NCBI GenBank assembly: GCA_034189755.1
Contig: JAXIHJ010000069.1
Coordinates: forward strand, 1 to 22,644
DNA length: 22,644 nucleotides
Reading direction: 5' to 3'
Origin: JAXIHJ01 sp034189755
Lineage (GTDB): Bacteria > Planctomycetota > Phycisphaerae > SM23-33
A program made the position numbers and the translations under genes. The notes below the pieces were generated by a model, which saw only the letters and a list, made by a program, of their open reading frames with translations, was not told the origin of the DNA and did not search any database. Positions 8,644 to 15,477 of this stretch are shown in pieces (position 1 is the first letter of the stretch; the number at the start of each line of letters is the position of its first letter).

Positions 8644-9332
8644 TAATCGATTCCAGATATCCGACGGTGAGTCGAACCTTCAGACACGTCGGAAAAGCCG
8701 AACACCTCGCAAAAGCATTCTACCATCACGGGCTTGAGTTCGGCAGTGCGATGGCCCGGCCCCAGAATTTCGGCGAGGCTGGTTACTCGCCGCTCGGCCA
8801 GGCCGCAGGGAACGATCAGGTCGAAATGCGACAGGTCGGGCGAGACGTTCAGCGCCACCCCGTGGTACGAAACCCATCGCCTGACGGCCACGCCGATGGC
8901 GGCTATCTTCTCATCCCGGACCCACACGCCCGTCAGGCCCTTTTCGCGCCGCGGCTCTACGCCGAGGGGCCCGAGCAGGCGTATGACGGTCTCTTCGAGG
9001 TCGCGCAGGTATTTGTGCACGTCGCGGCCGCGGCGGTCCAGGCGCATTATGGGATAGGCTACAAGCTGGCCGGGGCCATGATACGTTACGTCGCCGCCGC
9101 GGCTGGCGTGGTGAACTTCGATACCCTTGGCCGACAACTGCTGCGGCGAGGCCAGAAGATTGCCCTCATCGGCGCCGCGGCCCAACGTGATGACAGGCGG
9201 GTCGTGCTCCAGTAGCAGCAGGTACTCATGCTCTGTGCCTAAGGCGATAAGACGCTCAACAAGTCTAAGCTGCAACTCCAGCGCCTCTGCGTATGCGATG
9301 CGTCCCAGGTCCATCGTTACCAATTCAGCCAT
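8643..9332 (-). CDS. lipB: octanoyl-[acyl-carrier-protein]:protein octanoyltransferase
   Basis: This 229-residue enzyme transfers octanoate from acyl carrier protein to lipoyl domains, the substrate step for LipA. It contains RGGDVTYHGPGQLVAYP (78-94), the catalytic lysine region EKIAAIGV (K142) and the catalytic cysteine in FDLIVPCGL (C176). It also has the conserved SYHGVALNV and ERRVTSL. The frame stays open upstream to 9452, but family homology begins at MAELVTMDLG, so ATG 9332 is chosen. The longer version would run into the ribosome binding region of gmd, and its extra 40 residues look unlike protein. No strong Shine-Dalgarno is seen before 9332. It is co-transcribed with lipA. Confidence 0.95.
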   Translation of the reverse strand: MAELVTMDLGRIAYAEALELQLRLVERLIALGTEHEYLLLLEHDPPVITLGRGADEGNLLASPQQLSAKGIEVHHASRGGDVTYHGPGQLVAYPIMRLDRRGRDVHKYLRDLEETVIRLLGPLGVEPRREKGLTGVWVRDEKIAAIGVAVRRWVSYHGVALNVSPDLSHFDLIVPCGLAERRVTSLAEILGPGHRTAELKPVMVECFCEVFGFSDVSEGSTHRRISGID

Positions 9333-9451
9333 GGCTTTTAGCTTGTCGAATTGGGGCCTGAATCGCAAGGGGTTACCACATGGAGGCTTGACCGGGCGCG
9401 GCATCCGTGGCAGCCTATTGGGTCCAGACGGCTCGGAGAAGGAGACGGCCA
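9333..9451. other. divergent intergenic region lipB / gmd
   Basis: These 119 bases separate divergent starts and must hold the promoters of both lipB-lipA and gmd-fcl unless promoters lie inside genes. A TTGACC (9388-9393) could be a -35 element for gmd, but no good -10 follows at 16-18 bases. The only well-supported element is the gmd ribosome site AAGGAG at 9439-9444, seven bases before ATG 9452. Confidence 0.4.
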
Positions 9452-10483
9452 ATGGCCAAAACGAAAAAGGCGCTTATTACGGGCATAACCGGGCAGGACG
9501 GCAGCTACCTGGCGGAACTGCTGCTGGAAAAGGGCTACGAGGTACACGGGCTGGTCCGCCGCTCCAGCACGTTCGGCACGGAACGGATAGACCATATTTA
9601 CGCCGACCCGCACGAGGCCGCCGCCAGGCTGTTTCTGCATTACGGCGACCTGACCGACGGAGCGGGCATGAGGCGTGTCCTGACAAAATGCCGGCCCGAC
9701 GAGGTCTACAACCTGGCCGCCCAGTCGCACGTGCGGGTCAGCTTCGATCAGCCCGTCTATACCGCCCAGGCCGACGCCGTGGGCACGCTGCGGCTGCTGG
9801 AGGCGATCCGCGATACGGGGATTCCGACGAAGTTCTACCAGGCCTCATCGAGCGAGATGTACGGCAAAGTCGTCGAAACCCCGCAGACGGAAAAGACCCC
9901 GTTCCATCCCCGCAGCCCGTACGCATGCGCGAAGGTTTTTGCATACCACCAGACCGTCAACTACCGCGAGGCGTACGGCCTGTTCGCATGCAACGGTATC
10001 CTGTTCAACCACGAGTCCCCGCGCCGCGGCGAGACGTTCGTTACGCGCAAGATTACACGCGGCGCCACGCGGATAAAGGAAGGTTTGCAGGAAAAACTCT
10101 TCATGGGCAATCTCGATGCCAAAAGGGACTGGGGCTTCGCCGGCGATTACGTGGAGTCGATGTGGCTGATGCTCCAGCAGGATGAGCCGGACGACTACGT
10201 TATCGCCACCGGGCAGACGCATTCGGTGCGCGAGTTTCTCCAGGAGGTCTTCGGCCTGCTGGAGCTGGACTGGGAAAGCTGCGTCGAGATCGACCCGCGG
10301 TATTTCCGCCCGGCCGAGGTTGACCTGCTCCAGGGCGACTCGGCGAAGGCGCGTGAAAAACTCGGCTGGGAGCCGAAGGTAACGTTCAGGCAGCTTGCGA
10401 AGATGATGACGGAGCACGACCGGCAAGTTGCGAAAGAGGAAAAGGTCATCGCGGACCATCGGGCGAACAAGGCAACAAAATGA
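9452..10483 (+). CDS. gmd: GDP-mannose 4,6-dehydratase
   Basis: This 343-residue extended SDR converts GDP-D-mannose to GDP-4-keto-6-deoxy-D-mannose, the first step to GDP-L-fucose. It shows the NADP-binding GITGQDGSYL (10-20 region), the QSHVRVSF loop, the active-site SSSEMYG, YACAK (Y157, K161) and NHESPRRGETFVTRKIT, all typical of Gmd. The ATG at 9452 is preceded by AAGGAG with good spacing; an in-frame GTG at 9407 is rejected. The gene overlaps fcl by four bases (ATGA), so the two are translationally coupled. Length matches the family. Confidence 0.97.
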   Translation: MAKTKKALITGITGQDGSYLAELLLEKGYEVHGLVRRSSTFGTERIDHIYADPHEAAARLFLHYGDLTDGAGMRRVLTKCRPDEVYNLAAQSHVRVSFDQPVYTAQADAVGTLRLLEAIRDTGIPTKFYQASSSEMYGKVVETPQTEKTPFHPRSPYACAKVFAYHQTVNYREAYGLFACNGILFNHESPRRGETFVTRKITRGATRIKEGLQEKLFMGNLDAKRDWGFAGDYVESMWLMLQQDEPDDYVIATGQTHSVREFLQEVFGLLELDWESCVEIDPRYFRPAEVDLLQGDSAKAREKLGWEPKVTFRQLAKMMTEHDRQVAKEEKVIADHRANKATK

Positions 10484-11427
10484 ACCTGTCCGAACAGCGT
10501 ATTGTCATTACCGGTGGCGCGGGTTTTCTGGGCCGGCGTTTGCAGGCGGCGATGAAGGCCGCCGGCGTGCCGCAAGAGAACATCCTCGTCCCTCTGATTG
10601 AGGATTTCGACCTGACGAAGCCGGCCGACGTCGAGCGGATGTACGCCCGGATGCAGCCGACGGTGGTTATTCACCTGGCGGCGGAGGTCGGCGGCATCGG
10701 GGCCAACCGCGAAAACCCGGGGCGGTTCTTCTACGCCAACATGGCAATGGGTCTGCACCTGATCGAGTACGCACGCCTGAGCGGCCTGAAGAAGTTCGTC
10801 CAGATAGGCACAATCTGCGCCTACCCCAAGTTCACGCCCGTGCCGTTTAAGGAAGAGCATCTCTGGGACGGCTATCCCGAAGAGACCAACGCCCCCTACG
10901 GCGTCGCCAAGAAGGCACTGCTGGTGATGCTTCAGGCGTATCGGCAGCAGTACGGCCTGAACGGTATTTTCCTGCTTCCGGTGAACCTGTATGGGCCGGG
11001 CGACAACTTTGATCTGAAGACCAGCCACGTGATCCCCGCACTGATTCGGAAGTTCGTCGATGCCAGGGACCGCGGCGATAAGCAGGTGGAGGTCTGGGGC
11101 ACCGGCAAGGCCAGTCGCGAATTTTTCTACGTCGAGGACTGCGCCCGCGGGATATTGTTGGCGACGCAGAAGTACGACGGCCCGGAGCCGGTGAATCTCG
11201 GCGCGGGCTTCGAGATTACCATCAGGGACCTCGTCGAAAAGATTCAAGCTCTGGTCGGATTTGAGGGTGAGATTGTCTGGGACGCTTCCAAACCGGACGG
11301 CCAGCCACGCCGGCGCCTGGACGTCAGCCGGGCCGAGAAGCTCTTCGGCTTCCGCGCGGAGATGGATTTCGATGAGGGCCTGCGGCGGACTATCGAATGG
11401 TGGCAGACGCACCGACGACAAATATGA
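10480..11427 (+). CDS. fcl: GDP-L-fucose synthase (3,5-epimerase/4-reductase)
   Basis: This 315-residue SDR epimerises and reduces the Gmd product to GDP-L-fucose. Motifs are TGGAGFLG (11-18), AAEVGGIGAN, the signature IGTICAYPKFTPVPFKEEHL (109-128, containing C113) and the catalytic Y140 and K144 in NAPYGVAKKA. LYGPGDNFD and REFFYVEDCA also fit. The start overlaps the gmd stop. With gmd this makes a complete GDP-mannose to GDP-fucose route; the fucose acceptor and fucosyltransferase are not in the window. Confidence 0.96.
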   Translation: MNLSEQRIVITGGAGFLGRRLQAAMKAAGVPQENILVPLIEDFDLTKPADVERMYARMQPTVVIHLAAEVGGIGANRENPGRFFYANMAMGLHLIEYARLSGLKKFVQIGTICAYPKFTPVPFKEEHLWDGYPEETNAPYGVAKKALLVMLQAYRQQYGLNGIFLLPVNLYGPGDNFDLKTSHVIPALIRKFVDARDRGDKQVEVWGTGKASREFFYVEDCARGILLATQKYDGPEPVNLGAGFEITIRDLVEKIQALVGFEGEIVWDASKPDGQPRRRLDVSRAEKLFGFRAEMDFDEGLRRTIEWWQTHRRQI

Positions 11428-11468
11428 ACCGGCCCGAGCTGCTTTCAAAAAAGTTTGAACAGCGAGAG

Positions 11469-11519
11469 AAGCTGAAATAAATAAGGCATCGCGCGACCGG
11501 CCATTTTGTTTTTCAGCTT
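11469..11519 (+). terminator. long imperfect hairpin after fcl, possible terminator
   Basis: AAGCTGAAA (11469-11477) pairs with TTTCAGCTT (11511-11519). Inside, an A/T-rich segment and GGC/GCC (11485-11487 with 11500-11502) extend the stem imperfectly around a GC loop. The right arm contains runs of T (TTTTGTTTTT). It lies 42 bases after the fcl stop and would be the natural end of the gmd-fcl transcript, although no clean T tract follows the stem. Confidence 0.4.
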
Positions 11520-11546
11520 TTGGGCGTCCATCTGTTCAAGTACTGC

Positions 11547-11591
11547 TGCAACCCGGCCGGCTATCGGCTTGACAGCCGGCCGGTGGTTGCA
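11547..11591 (+). repeat. strong GC-rich inverted repeat upstream of the Rrf2 gene
   Basis: The left arm is TGCAAC plus CCGGCCGGCT and the right arm AGCCGGCCGG plus TGGTTGCA, around an 11-base loop. The ten-base GC core is perfect, and TGCAAC/GTTGCA extends it after a small mismatch. No T tract follows, so it is not a clear intrinsic terminator. It could be an mRNA leader structure or a protein-binding dyad. Confidence 0.6.
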
Positions 11592-11596
11592 GAAGA

Positions 11597-11624
11597 TACC
11601 TTCCGTTTTCGTCACGCTAAGGTA
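11597..11624 (+). promoter_or_regulatory. hairpin that would mask the Rrf2 gene ribosome site
   Basis: TACCTT (11597-11602) is a perfect complement of AAGGTA (11619-11624), with 16 bases between them. AAGG in the right arm is the only Shine-Dalgarno-like sequence before ATG 11633. Pairing would hide it, so translation control or a regulator-binding dyad is possible. This is inference from pairing only. Confidence 0.35.
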
Positions 11625-11632
11625 GAACAGTA

Positions 11633-12034
11633 ATGAAGCTGTCCCGCAAAAGCGAGTATGCCTGCCTGGCCCTGATATATCTGACGAAGCATTTCGGCGA
11701 AGGGTACATCAAGGCTGTAGATATTTCCACAAAAGAGGAAATTCCAAGGAAATATCTGGAACAGATCCTATTGATCCTTAAGCGCCACAAGATCGTTCAC
11801 AGCGCTCGCGGGGCCGAGGGCGGTTACAAGCTCTCCAGGAAACCGAATCAAATAACGCTGGCGGAGGTCATCCGTATGATGGATGGAGCATTGGCCCCCG
11901 TGGAGTCGGTCAGCAAATACTTCTATGAGCACACGCCCATTGAAGGCAAGAAAAAGCTGCTCCGCATCTTCAAAGACATCCGCGATACCATCGCTCACAA
12001 GCTTGAAACAACCACGCTGGCGGATATAGCTTAG
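11633..12034 (+). CDS. Rrf2-family transcriptional regulator lacking Fe-S cysteines
   Basis: This 133-residue regulator opens with the Rrf2 start MKLSRKSEYACLALIYL and carries the winged helix-turn-helix (about 1-68). Hallmarks are IPRKYLEQILLILKRHKIVHSARG and the wing GAEGGYKLSR (60-69). The region around 85-105, where IscR and NsrR place three cluster cysteines, reads DGALAPVESVSKYFYEH with none. C11 is the only cysteine in the protein. It is therefore unlikely to sense Fe-S or NO in the IscR way. It resembles instead the cluster-less CymR type, which controls sulfur and cysteine metabolism in Firmicutes. The next genes include a TauE/SafE permease and a sulfate-activation enzyme, which fits a sulfur role; that link is inference. 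Confidence 0.88.
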   Translation: MKLSRKSEYACLALIYLTKHFGEGYIKAVDISTKEEIPRKYLEQILLILKRHKIVHSARGAEGGYKLSRKPNQITLAEVIRMMDGALAPVESVSKYFYEHTPIEGKKKLLRIFKDIRDTIAHKLETTTLADIA

Positions 12035-12089
12035 AGCCCCCCACAGAGTGCCAATCGATCGCTACGGGCCGAGTTTTATCGCGTGCCAA

Positions 12090-12133
12090 GGCGGCGGGGG
12101 CGATGGCGAGTCCTGTCGGGCCGCCGTTCTTTT
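12090..12133 (+). terminator. possible terminator after the Rrf2 gene
   Basis: GGCGGC (12090-12095) can pair with GCCGCC (12120-12125), followed by GTTCTTTT. The loop is long (24 bases), so the call is weak. It lies 56 bases after the Rrf2 stop. Confidence 0.3.
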
Positions 12134-12148
12134 CTGCGATCATACGAC

Positions 12149-12189
12149 GGCAAGGCAGCCAAAACCCCCTTGCTTCTGCCCGCCTTGCC
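12149..12189 (+). repeat. 8-bp perfect inverted repeat in leader region
   Basis: GGCAAGGC (12149-12156) and GCCTTGCC (12182-12189) are perfect complements around a 25-base pyrimidine-rich loop. It belongs to the 290-base gene-free stretch between the Rrf2 gene and the small cysteine-rich gene, in which several hairpins follow one another. Confidence 0.4.
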
Positions 12190-12235
12190 CCGGGCGGAAC
12201 GGGATTTCGGACCACCGGAGTTTTTGCCTCGTCGA

Positions 12236-12264
12236 AAAAAGACCGTTTCCCCGGGAATCTTTTT
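12236..12264 (+). terminator. nested hairpin ending in T run, terminator or attenuator
   Basis: AAAAAGA (12236-12242) pairs with TCTTTTT (12258-12264), and TTCCC (12247-12251) pairs with GGGAA (12253-12257) inside it. The T-rich right arm and position 61 bases before ATG 12325 fit an intrinsic terminator or attenuator. Which transcript it acts on is unknown. Confidence 0.4.
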
Positions 12265-12272
12265 ATTTATTT

Positions 12273-12298
12273 TATTCTAGATAAATTCTATGGGAATA
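12273..12298 (+). promoter_or_regulatory. AT-rich promoter/operator candidate before the cysteine-rich gene
   Basis: An AT-rich stretch unlike the surrounding DNA carries the dyad TATTC (12273-12277) and GAATA (12294-12298). The 3' half, ATGGGAAT, resembles the ATNGGAA half of the published CymR box of Firmicutes, but the 5' half does not match that box. It is a candidate operator for the neighbouring Rrf2 protein. No convincing -35/-10 pair could be fixed. Confidence 0.3.
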
Positions 12299-12324
12299 GT
12301 AACATAACGACAGGAAACCGCACG

Positions 12325-12726
12325 ATGAAGAGTTTTCGATACTTATTTGGCGGCAGGCCCTGCAACATTGACGATTGTCTTGACCTGGCCCGCAAGACAG
12401 GAGCGGTTCGCGTCCGCGTGCGTCCGTCTTCAAACGAAACGGTCACAGAGATGTTCGTTCAAAAAGATTTTTTCGGGGACTACTACTGGGAATTTTCGAA
12501 GGGTTCATTTTTCTGTCGTGACTTCTGCGGATGCTTTTTTATGCATGAGTCTGCCCAACGGCGTCAGCAGCACATCCGTCAAGCCAACAGGAAGTTGAGG
12601 CGCCGCATCGATGAGATTCGGCAACTTGGTGTGGAGGTGGAGCCATATGGGGGCAACAGCTCCGGTTCGACTGATCTCCAGTGGGACTGCAAGGCCGGTA
12701 AGGTGTGTGTTTTTCGATTCGCGTGA
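12325..12726 (+). CDS. cysteine-rich protein of unknown function in the sulfur cluster
   Basis: I do not recognise this 133-residue protein. It has seven cysteines: C13 and C18 (CNIDDC), C64, C68 and C70 (CRDFCGC), and C122 and C128 near the C-terminus. A basic, helix-prone stretch at about 78-100 (RRQQHIRQANRKLRRRIDEIRQ region) lies between them. No signal peptide or membrane segment is evident. The C-x3-C-x-C motif could bind metal or a cluster or form redox pairs; this is inference. The start at 12325 has AGGA at 12312-12315 and lies after the AT-rich operator-like region. The frame stays open to 12103, but that extension overlaps the hairpins and reads unlike protein. The stop is 15 bases before the TauE/SafE start, so the two are likely co-transcribed. 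Confidence 0.75.
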   Translation: MKSFRYLFGGRPCNIDDCLDLARKTGAVRVRVRPSSNETVTEMFVQKDFFGDYYWEFSKGSFFCRDFCGCFFMHESAQRRQQHIRQANRKLRRRIDEIRQLGVEVEPYGGNSSGSTDLQWDCKAGKVCVFRFA

Positions 12727-12741
12727 CAAAGGAATAAGATC

Positions 12742-13587
12742 ATGCATGCTGAGCTTGGGCTGATCTGGCTGCTGTCCATACCTGTTATTGCCTTCGTTTG
12801 CGAGTATGTCGATTCTACTGTGGGGATGGGCTATGGTACCACATTGACACCGCTGTTGCTGATTTTAGGGTTTGGGCCACTACAAATCGTCCCGGCGGTA
12901 TTGTTTTCCGAGCTGTGTTCCGGCCTGTTGGCCGGGTTGATGCACCATTCGGCCGGAAACGTGGATTTCAGCTTGCGAACGAGCCGGGCAAAAGAAAGAA
13001 TTCACCGGTTCGGGCTGGTTATGGTAATCCGGCGAACGGCATCCAGGCATCTTAAGGTGGCGGCGCTGATTGCTTCTTGCAGTATCGCAGGCACGGCCAT
13101 CGCTGTTTTAGTCGCGGTAAGGCTGGATAAATTTTATCTGACGCTTTGGATTGGTGGCCTAGTCTTGGCGATTGGCGTCTTTACGCTCGCCACAGTTCAT
13201 AGGCAGTATCGATTTTCGTGGAAGCGGATCATGGCAATGGGCCTGCTGGCCTCGTTCAACAAAGGCCTCAGCGGCGGCGGCTACGGGCCGGTGGTAACAG
13301 GCGGACAGATTCTGGCCGGAGTAGACGGAAAGAATGCTGTAGCCATTACCTCTCTTGCCGAAGGGCTGACATGCCTGGTCGGGTTCTTTGCTTACTTTTT
13401 AATTGCCGGCCACATCGAGTGGACACTAGTTCCGTATATTACCATCGGCGCACTATTTTCGGTTCCACTGTCAGCCTACTCGGTAAAGAGGCTCAAGGCG
13501 AAGCATCTGAGGTTGGCTATCGGCGGTCTGGCGGTTGTGCTGGGAGCCGTTACCGTCGGCAAAGCATTGCTGCAAAGTCTATCGTAA
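12742..13587 (+). CDS. TauE/SafE (TSUP, DUF81) family permease
   Basis: This 281-residue integral membrane protein has about eight hydrophobic segments (roughly 5-20, 35-50, 52-70, 105-125, 133-152, 207-224, 228-245 and 257-272). It shows the paired glycine-rich motifs of the family: GMGYGTTLTP (28-37) in the first half and GGGYGPVVTGG (178-188) in the second. TSUP proteins move sulfite, sulfoacetate, thiosulfate or other organosulfur anions, and direction differs between members. Sitting between an Rrf2 regulator and the sulfate-activation gene, it may carry an inorganic sulfur anion; direction and substrate are inference. AAAGGA at 12728-12733 precedes ATG 12742. Base composition looks lower in GC than in the flanking sugar genes. 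Confidence 0.85.
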   Translation: MHAELGLIWLLSIPVIAFVCEYVDSTVGMGYGTTLTPLLLILGFGPLQIVPAVLFSELCSGLLAGLMHHSAGNVDFSLRTSRAKERIHRFGLVMVIRRTASRHLKVAALIASCSIAGTAIAVLVAVRLDKFYLTLWIGGLVLAIGVFTLATVHRQYRFSWKRIMAMGLLASFNKGLSGGGYGPVVTGGQILAGVDGKNAVAITSLAEGLTCLVGFFAYFLIAGHIEWTLVPYITIGALFSVPLSAYSVKRLKAKHLRLAIGGLAVVLGAVTVGKALLQSLS

Positions 13588-13591
13588 CCCG

Positions 13592-13668
13592 GGCTCCGAC
13601 AACAGGAGCATTGCCAGGAGTCCACTTGATTGATTGGCCGTCTTGTTGATAATGGCTGCCTCGGAGCC
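13592..13668 (+). repeat. long-range inverted repeat in the sat-cysC leader
   Basis: GGCTCCGA (13592-13599) and TCGGAGCC (13661-13668) are perfect complements around 61 bases. They fill most of the 107-base gap between the permease stop and ATG 13695. It may fold as a leader stem ending 16 bases before the GGAG ribosome site (13685-13688). It matches no riboswitch I know. Confidence 0.35.
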
Positions 13669-13694
13669 GGAAGGTATTATTATTGGAGTCTGAA

Positions 13695-15434
13695 ATGCCT
13701 ACGCATTTAATTGAGCCGCACGGCGGCGAATTGGCGGATCTGATTGTCAGTCCGCAACGTACGGCCGAGCTGAAGGAGCTTTCCCGCGATTTTGCCTCAT
13801 GGGACCTGACCCCGCGCCAGCTTTGCGACCTGGAGCTGCTGATGAACGGCAGCTTCTCGCCGCTTAAGGGCTTTTTGTCCAGAGCGGATTACGAGGGCGT
13901 CTGCAAGGAAATGAGGCTCGCCGACGGGACGATCTGGCCGATGCCGATCATGCTGGATGTCGCCGAGGAAACGGCCCGGGCCGTTAAAGTCGGCGACAAG
14001 CTGGCGATGCGAGACCTTGAGGGCGTCATGCTGGCCGTGCTGAACGTCGAGGATATTTGGCAGGCCGACCTGAAAGCCGAGGCCAAAAAGGTATTCGGCA
14101 CGACCAACGTCGAACATCCCGGCGTAAGCTACCTGTTGCAGAACACTCATCCGTACTACGTCGGCGGCACCGTCGAGGGCGTGGAGGCTCCCCGCCATTA
14201 CGATTACCGCGAAGTTCGCCTGGCGCCCGCGCAACTGCGGGAGCGATTCGCCTCGCAGGGCTGGCGGCGCGTGGTGGCGTTCCAGACGCGCAACCCCATG
14301 CACCGGGCGCATCAGGAGCTGACCTTCCGGGCCGCCCGTGAGCTGGAGGCCAACCTGCTGATTCATCCGGTGGTCGGCATGACCAAGCCGGGCGACGTGG
14401 ACCATTACACGCGCGTGCGGTGCTACCAGGCCATCCTGCACCATTACCCCCACAACACGGTCATGCTCAGCCTGCTTCCGCTGGCGATGCGGATGGGCGG
14501 ACCGCGGGAGGCAATCCTGCACGCCATCATACGCAAGAACCACGGCTGCACGCACCTCATCGTCGGCAGGGACCACGCCGGGCCAGGCAGCGACTCCAGC
14601 GGCAAACCGTTCTACGGACCTTACGACGCCCAGGAGCTGCTCAGCGAACATCAGGACGAGCTGGGCATCGAGATGGTTCCCTTCAAGATGATGGTCTACC
14701 TGCAAGACCAGGACAAATACGTGCCGGTCGACGAGGTGCCCGAAGGCGTCGAGCCGAAATCGCTCTCCGGAACGGAGCTGCGTGAGCGGCTTGCCGAAGG
14801 CCGGGAGATTCCCGCGTGGTTCTCGTTCCCCGACGTGGTCAGAGAACTTCGCCGCACTTATCCGCCTCGCAGCAAGCAGGGCTTTACGGTGTTCTTTACA
14901 GGCCTGCCAAGCTCGGGCAAGAGCACGCTGGCCAACGTGCTGATGACCAAGCTTATGGAAATCGGCGGCCGGCCCATTACGCTGCTGGACGGCGACCTGG
15001 TGCGCAAGCATCTTTCCAGCGAGTTGGGCTTCTCGAAGGAACACCGCGACATCAACATTCGCCGCATCGGGTGGGTCGCCTCGGAGATTACCAAAAACGG
15101 CGGCATCGCGCTTTGCGCCCCGATCGCCCCGTACGACCGGATCCGCCAGGAGGTCCGCAACATGGTCCAAGATGGCGGTGGGTTTATCCTGGTGCATGTC
15201 TCCACGCCCGTGGAGGTTTGCGAGCAGCGCGACCGCAAGGGGTTGTACGCCAAAGCCCGCGCGGGAATCATCAAGGAGTTCACCGGAATTTCCGACCCGT
15301 ATGAAGAGCCGGCCGACGCCGACATGGCGTTCGACACGACCGACCTGGCGCCGGAAGAATGCGTCCAGCAGATTATCCTTCACCTGGAAAAGGCCGGCTA
15401 CATCGGTCCCGGCGGGCAGGCCGCTGTCGTATGA
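13695..15434 (+). CDS. bifunctional sulfate adenylyltransferase / adenylylsulfate kinase (PAPS synthesis)
   Basis: This 579-residue fusion activates sulfate: an N-terminal ATP sulfurylase makes APS and a C-terminal APS kinase makes PAPS. The sulfurylase part (1 to about 390) has QTRNPMHRAH (197-206) and GRDHAGPG (291-298). The kinase part (395-579) has an intact P-loop GLPSSGKST (403-411), LDGDLVRKHL, FSKEHRDINIRRIGW, CAPIAPYDRIR and the lid segment DRKGLYAKARAG, so it should be active. ATG 13695 is chosen over TTG 13683 because GGAG (13685-13688) sits six bases before it. PAPS can feed either reduction or sulfo-transfer. No PAPS or APS reductase is in view, and a sulfotransferase-like gene follows 267 bases downstream, which favours sulfation; this is inference. 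Confidence 0.95.
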   Translation: MPTHLIEPHGGELADLIVSPQRTAELKELSRDFASWDLTPRQLCDLELLMNGSFSPLKGFLSRADYEGVCKEMRLADGTIWPMPIMLDVAEETARAVKVGDKLAMRDLEGVMLAVLNVEDIWQADLKAEAKKVFGTTNVEHPGVSYLLQNTHPYYVGGTVEGVEAPRHYDYREVRLAPAQLRERFASQGWRRVVAFQTRNPMHRAHQELTFRAARELEANLLIHPVVGMTKPGDVDHYTRVRCYQAILHHYPHNTVMLSLLPLAMRMGGPREAILHAIIRKNHGCTHLIVGRDHAGPGSDSSGKPFYGPYDAQELLSEHQDELGIEMVPFKMMVYLQDQDKYVPVDEVPEGVEPKSLSGTELRERLAEGREIPAWFSFPDVVRELRRTYPPRSKQGFTVFFTGLPSSGKSTLANVLMTKLMEIGGRPITLLDGDLVRKHLSSELGFSKEHRDINIRRIGWVASEITKNGGIALCAPIAPYDRIRQEVRNMVQDGGGFILVHVSTPVEVCEQRDRKGLYAKARAGIIKEFTGISDPYEEPADADMAFDTTDLAPEECVQQIILHLEKAGYIGPGGQAAVV

Positions 15435-15477
15435 CCCGACGCCGGGTGAAAACATGCCGGTTTCCTGGTGTATCCGT

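Noticed and set aside
9388..9416. Sigma-70 promoter for gmd starting at TTGACC
   Set aside because: No acceptable -10 hexamer occurs at 16-18 bases.
9333..9452. 40-codon N-terminal extension of LipB
   Set aside because: Family homology starts at MAELVTMDLG and the extra segment covers the divergent promoter region and the gmd ribosome site.
10195..11448. 417-codon minus-strand frame across gmd and fcl
   Set aside because: Both + strand genes are firmly identified; the antisense frame spans their junction with no family features.
12273..12298. Full CymR box
   Set aside because: Only the 3' half (ATGGGAA) matches the published consensus; the 5' half fails at most fixed positions, so it is kept only as a weak operator candidate.
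12103..12324. 74-codon upstream extension of the cysteine-rich gene
   Set aside because: It crosses several hairpins and the AT-rich promoter-like region, and ATG 12325 has its own ribosome site.
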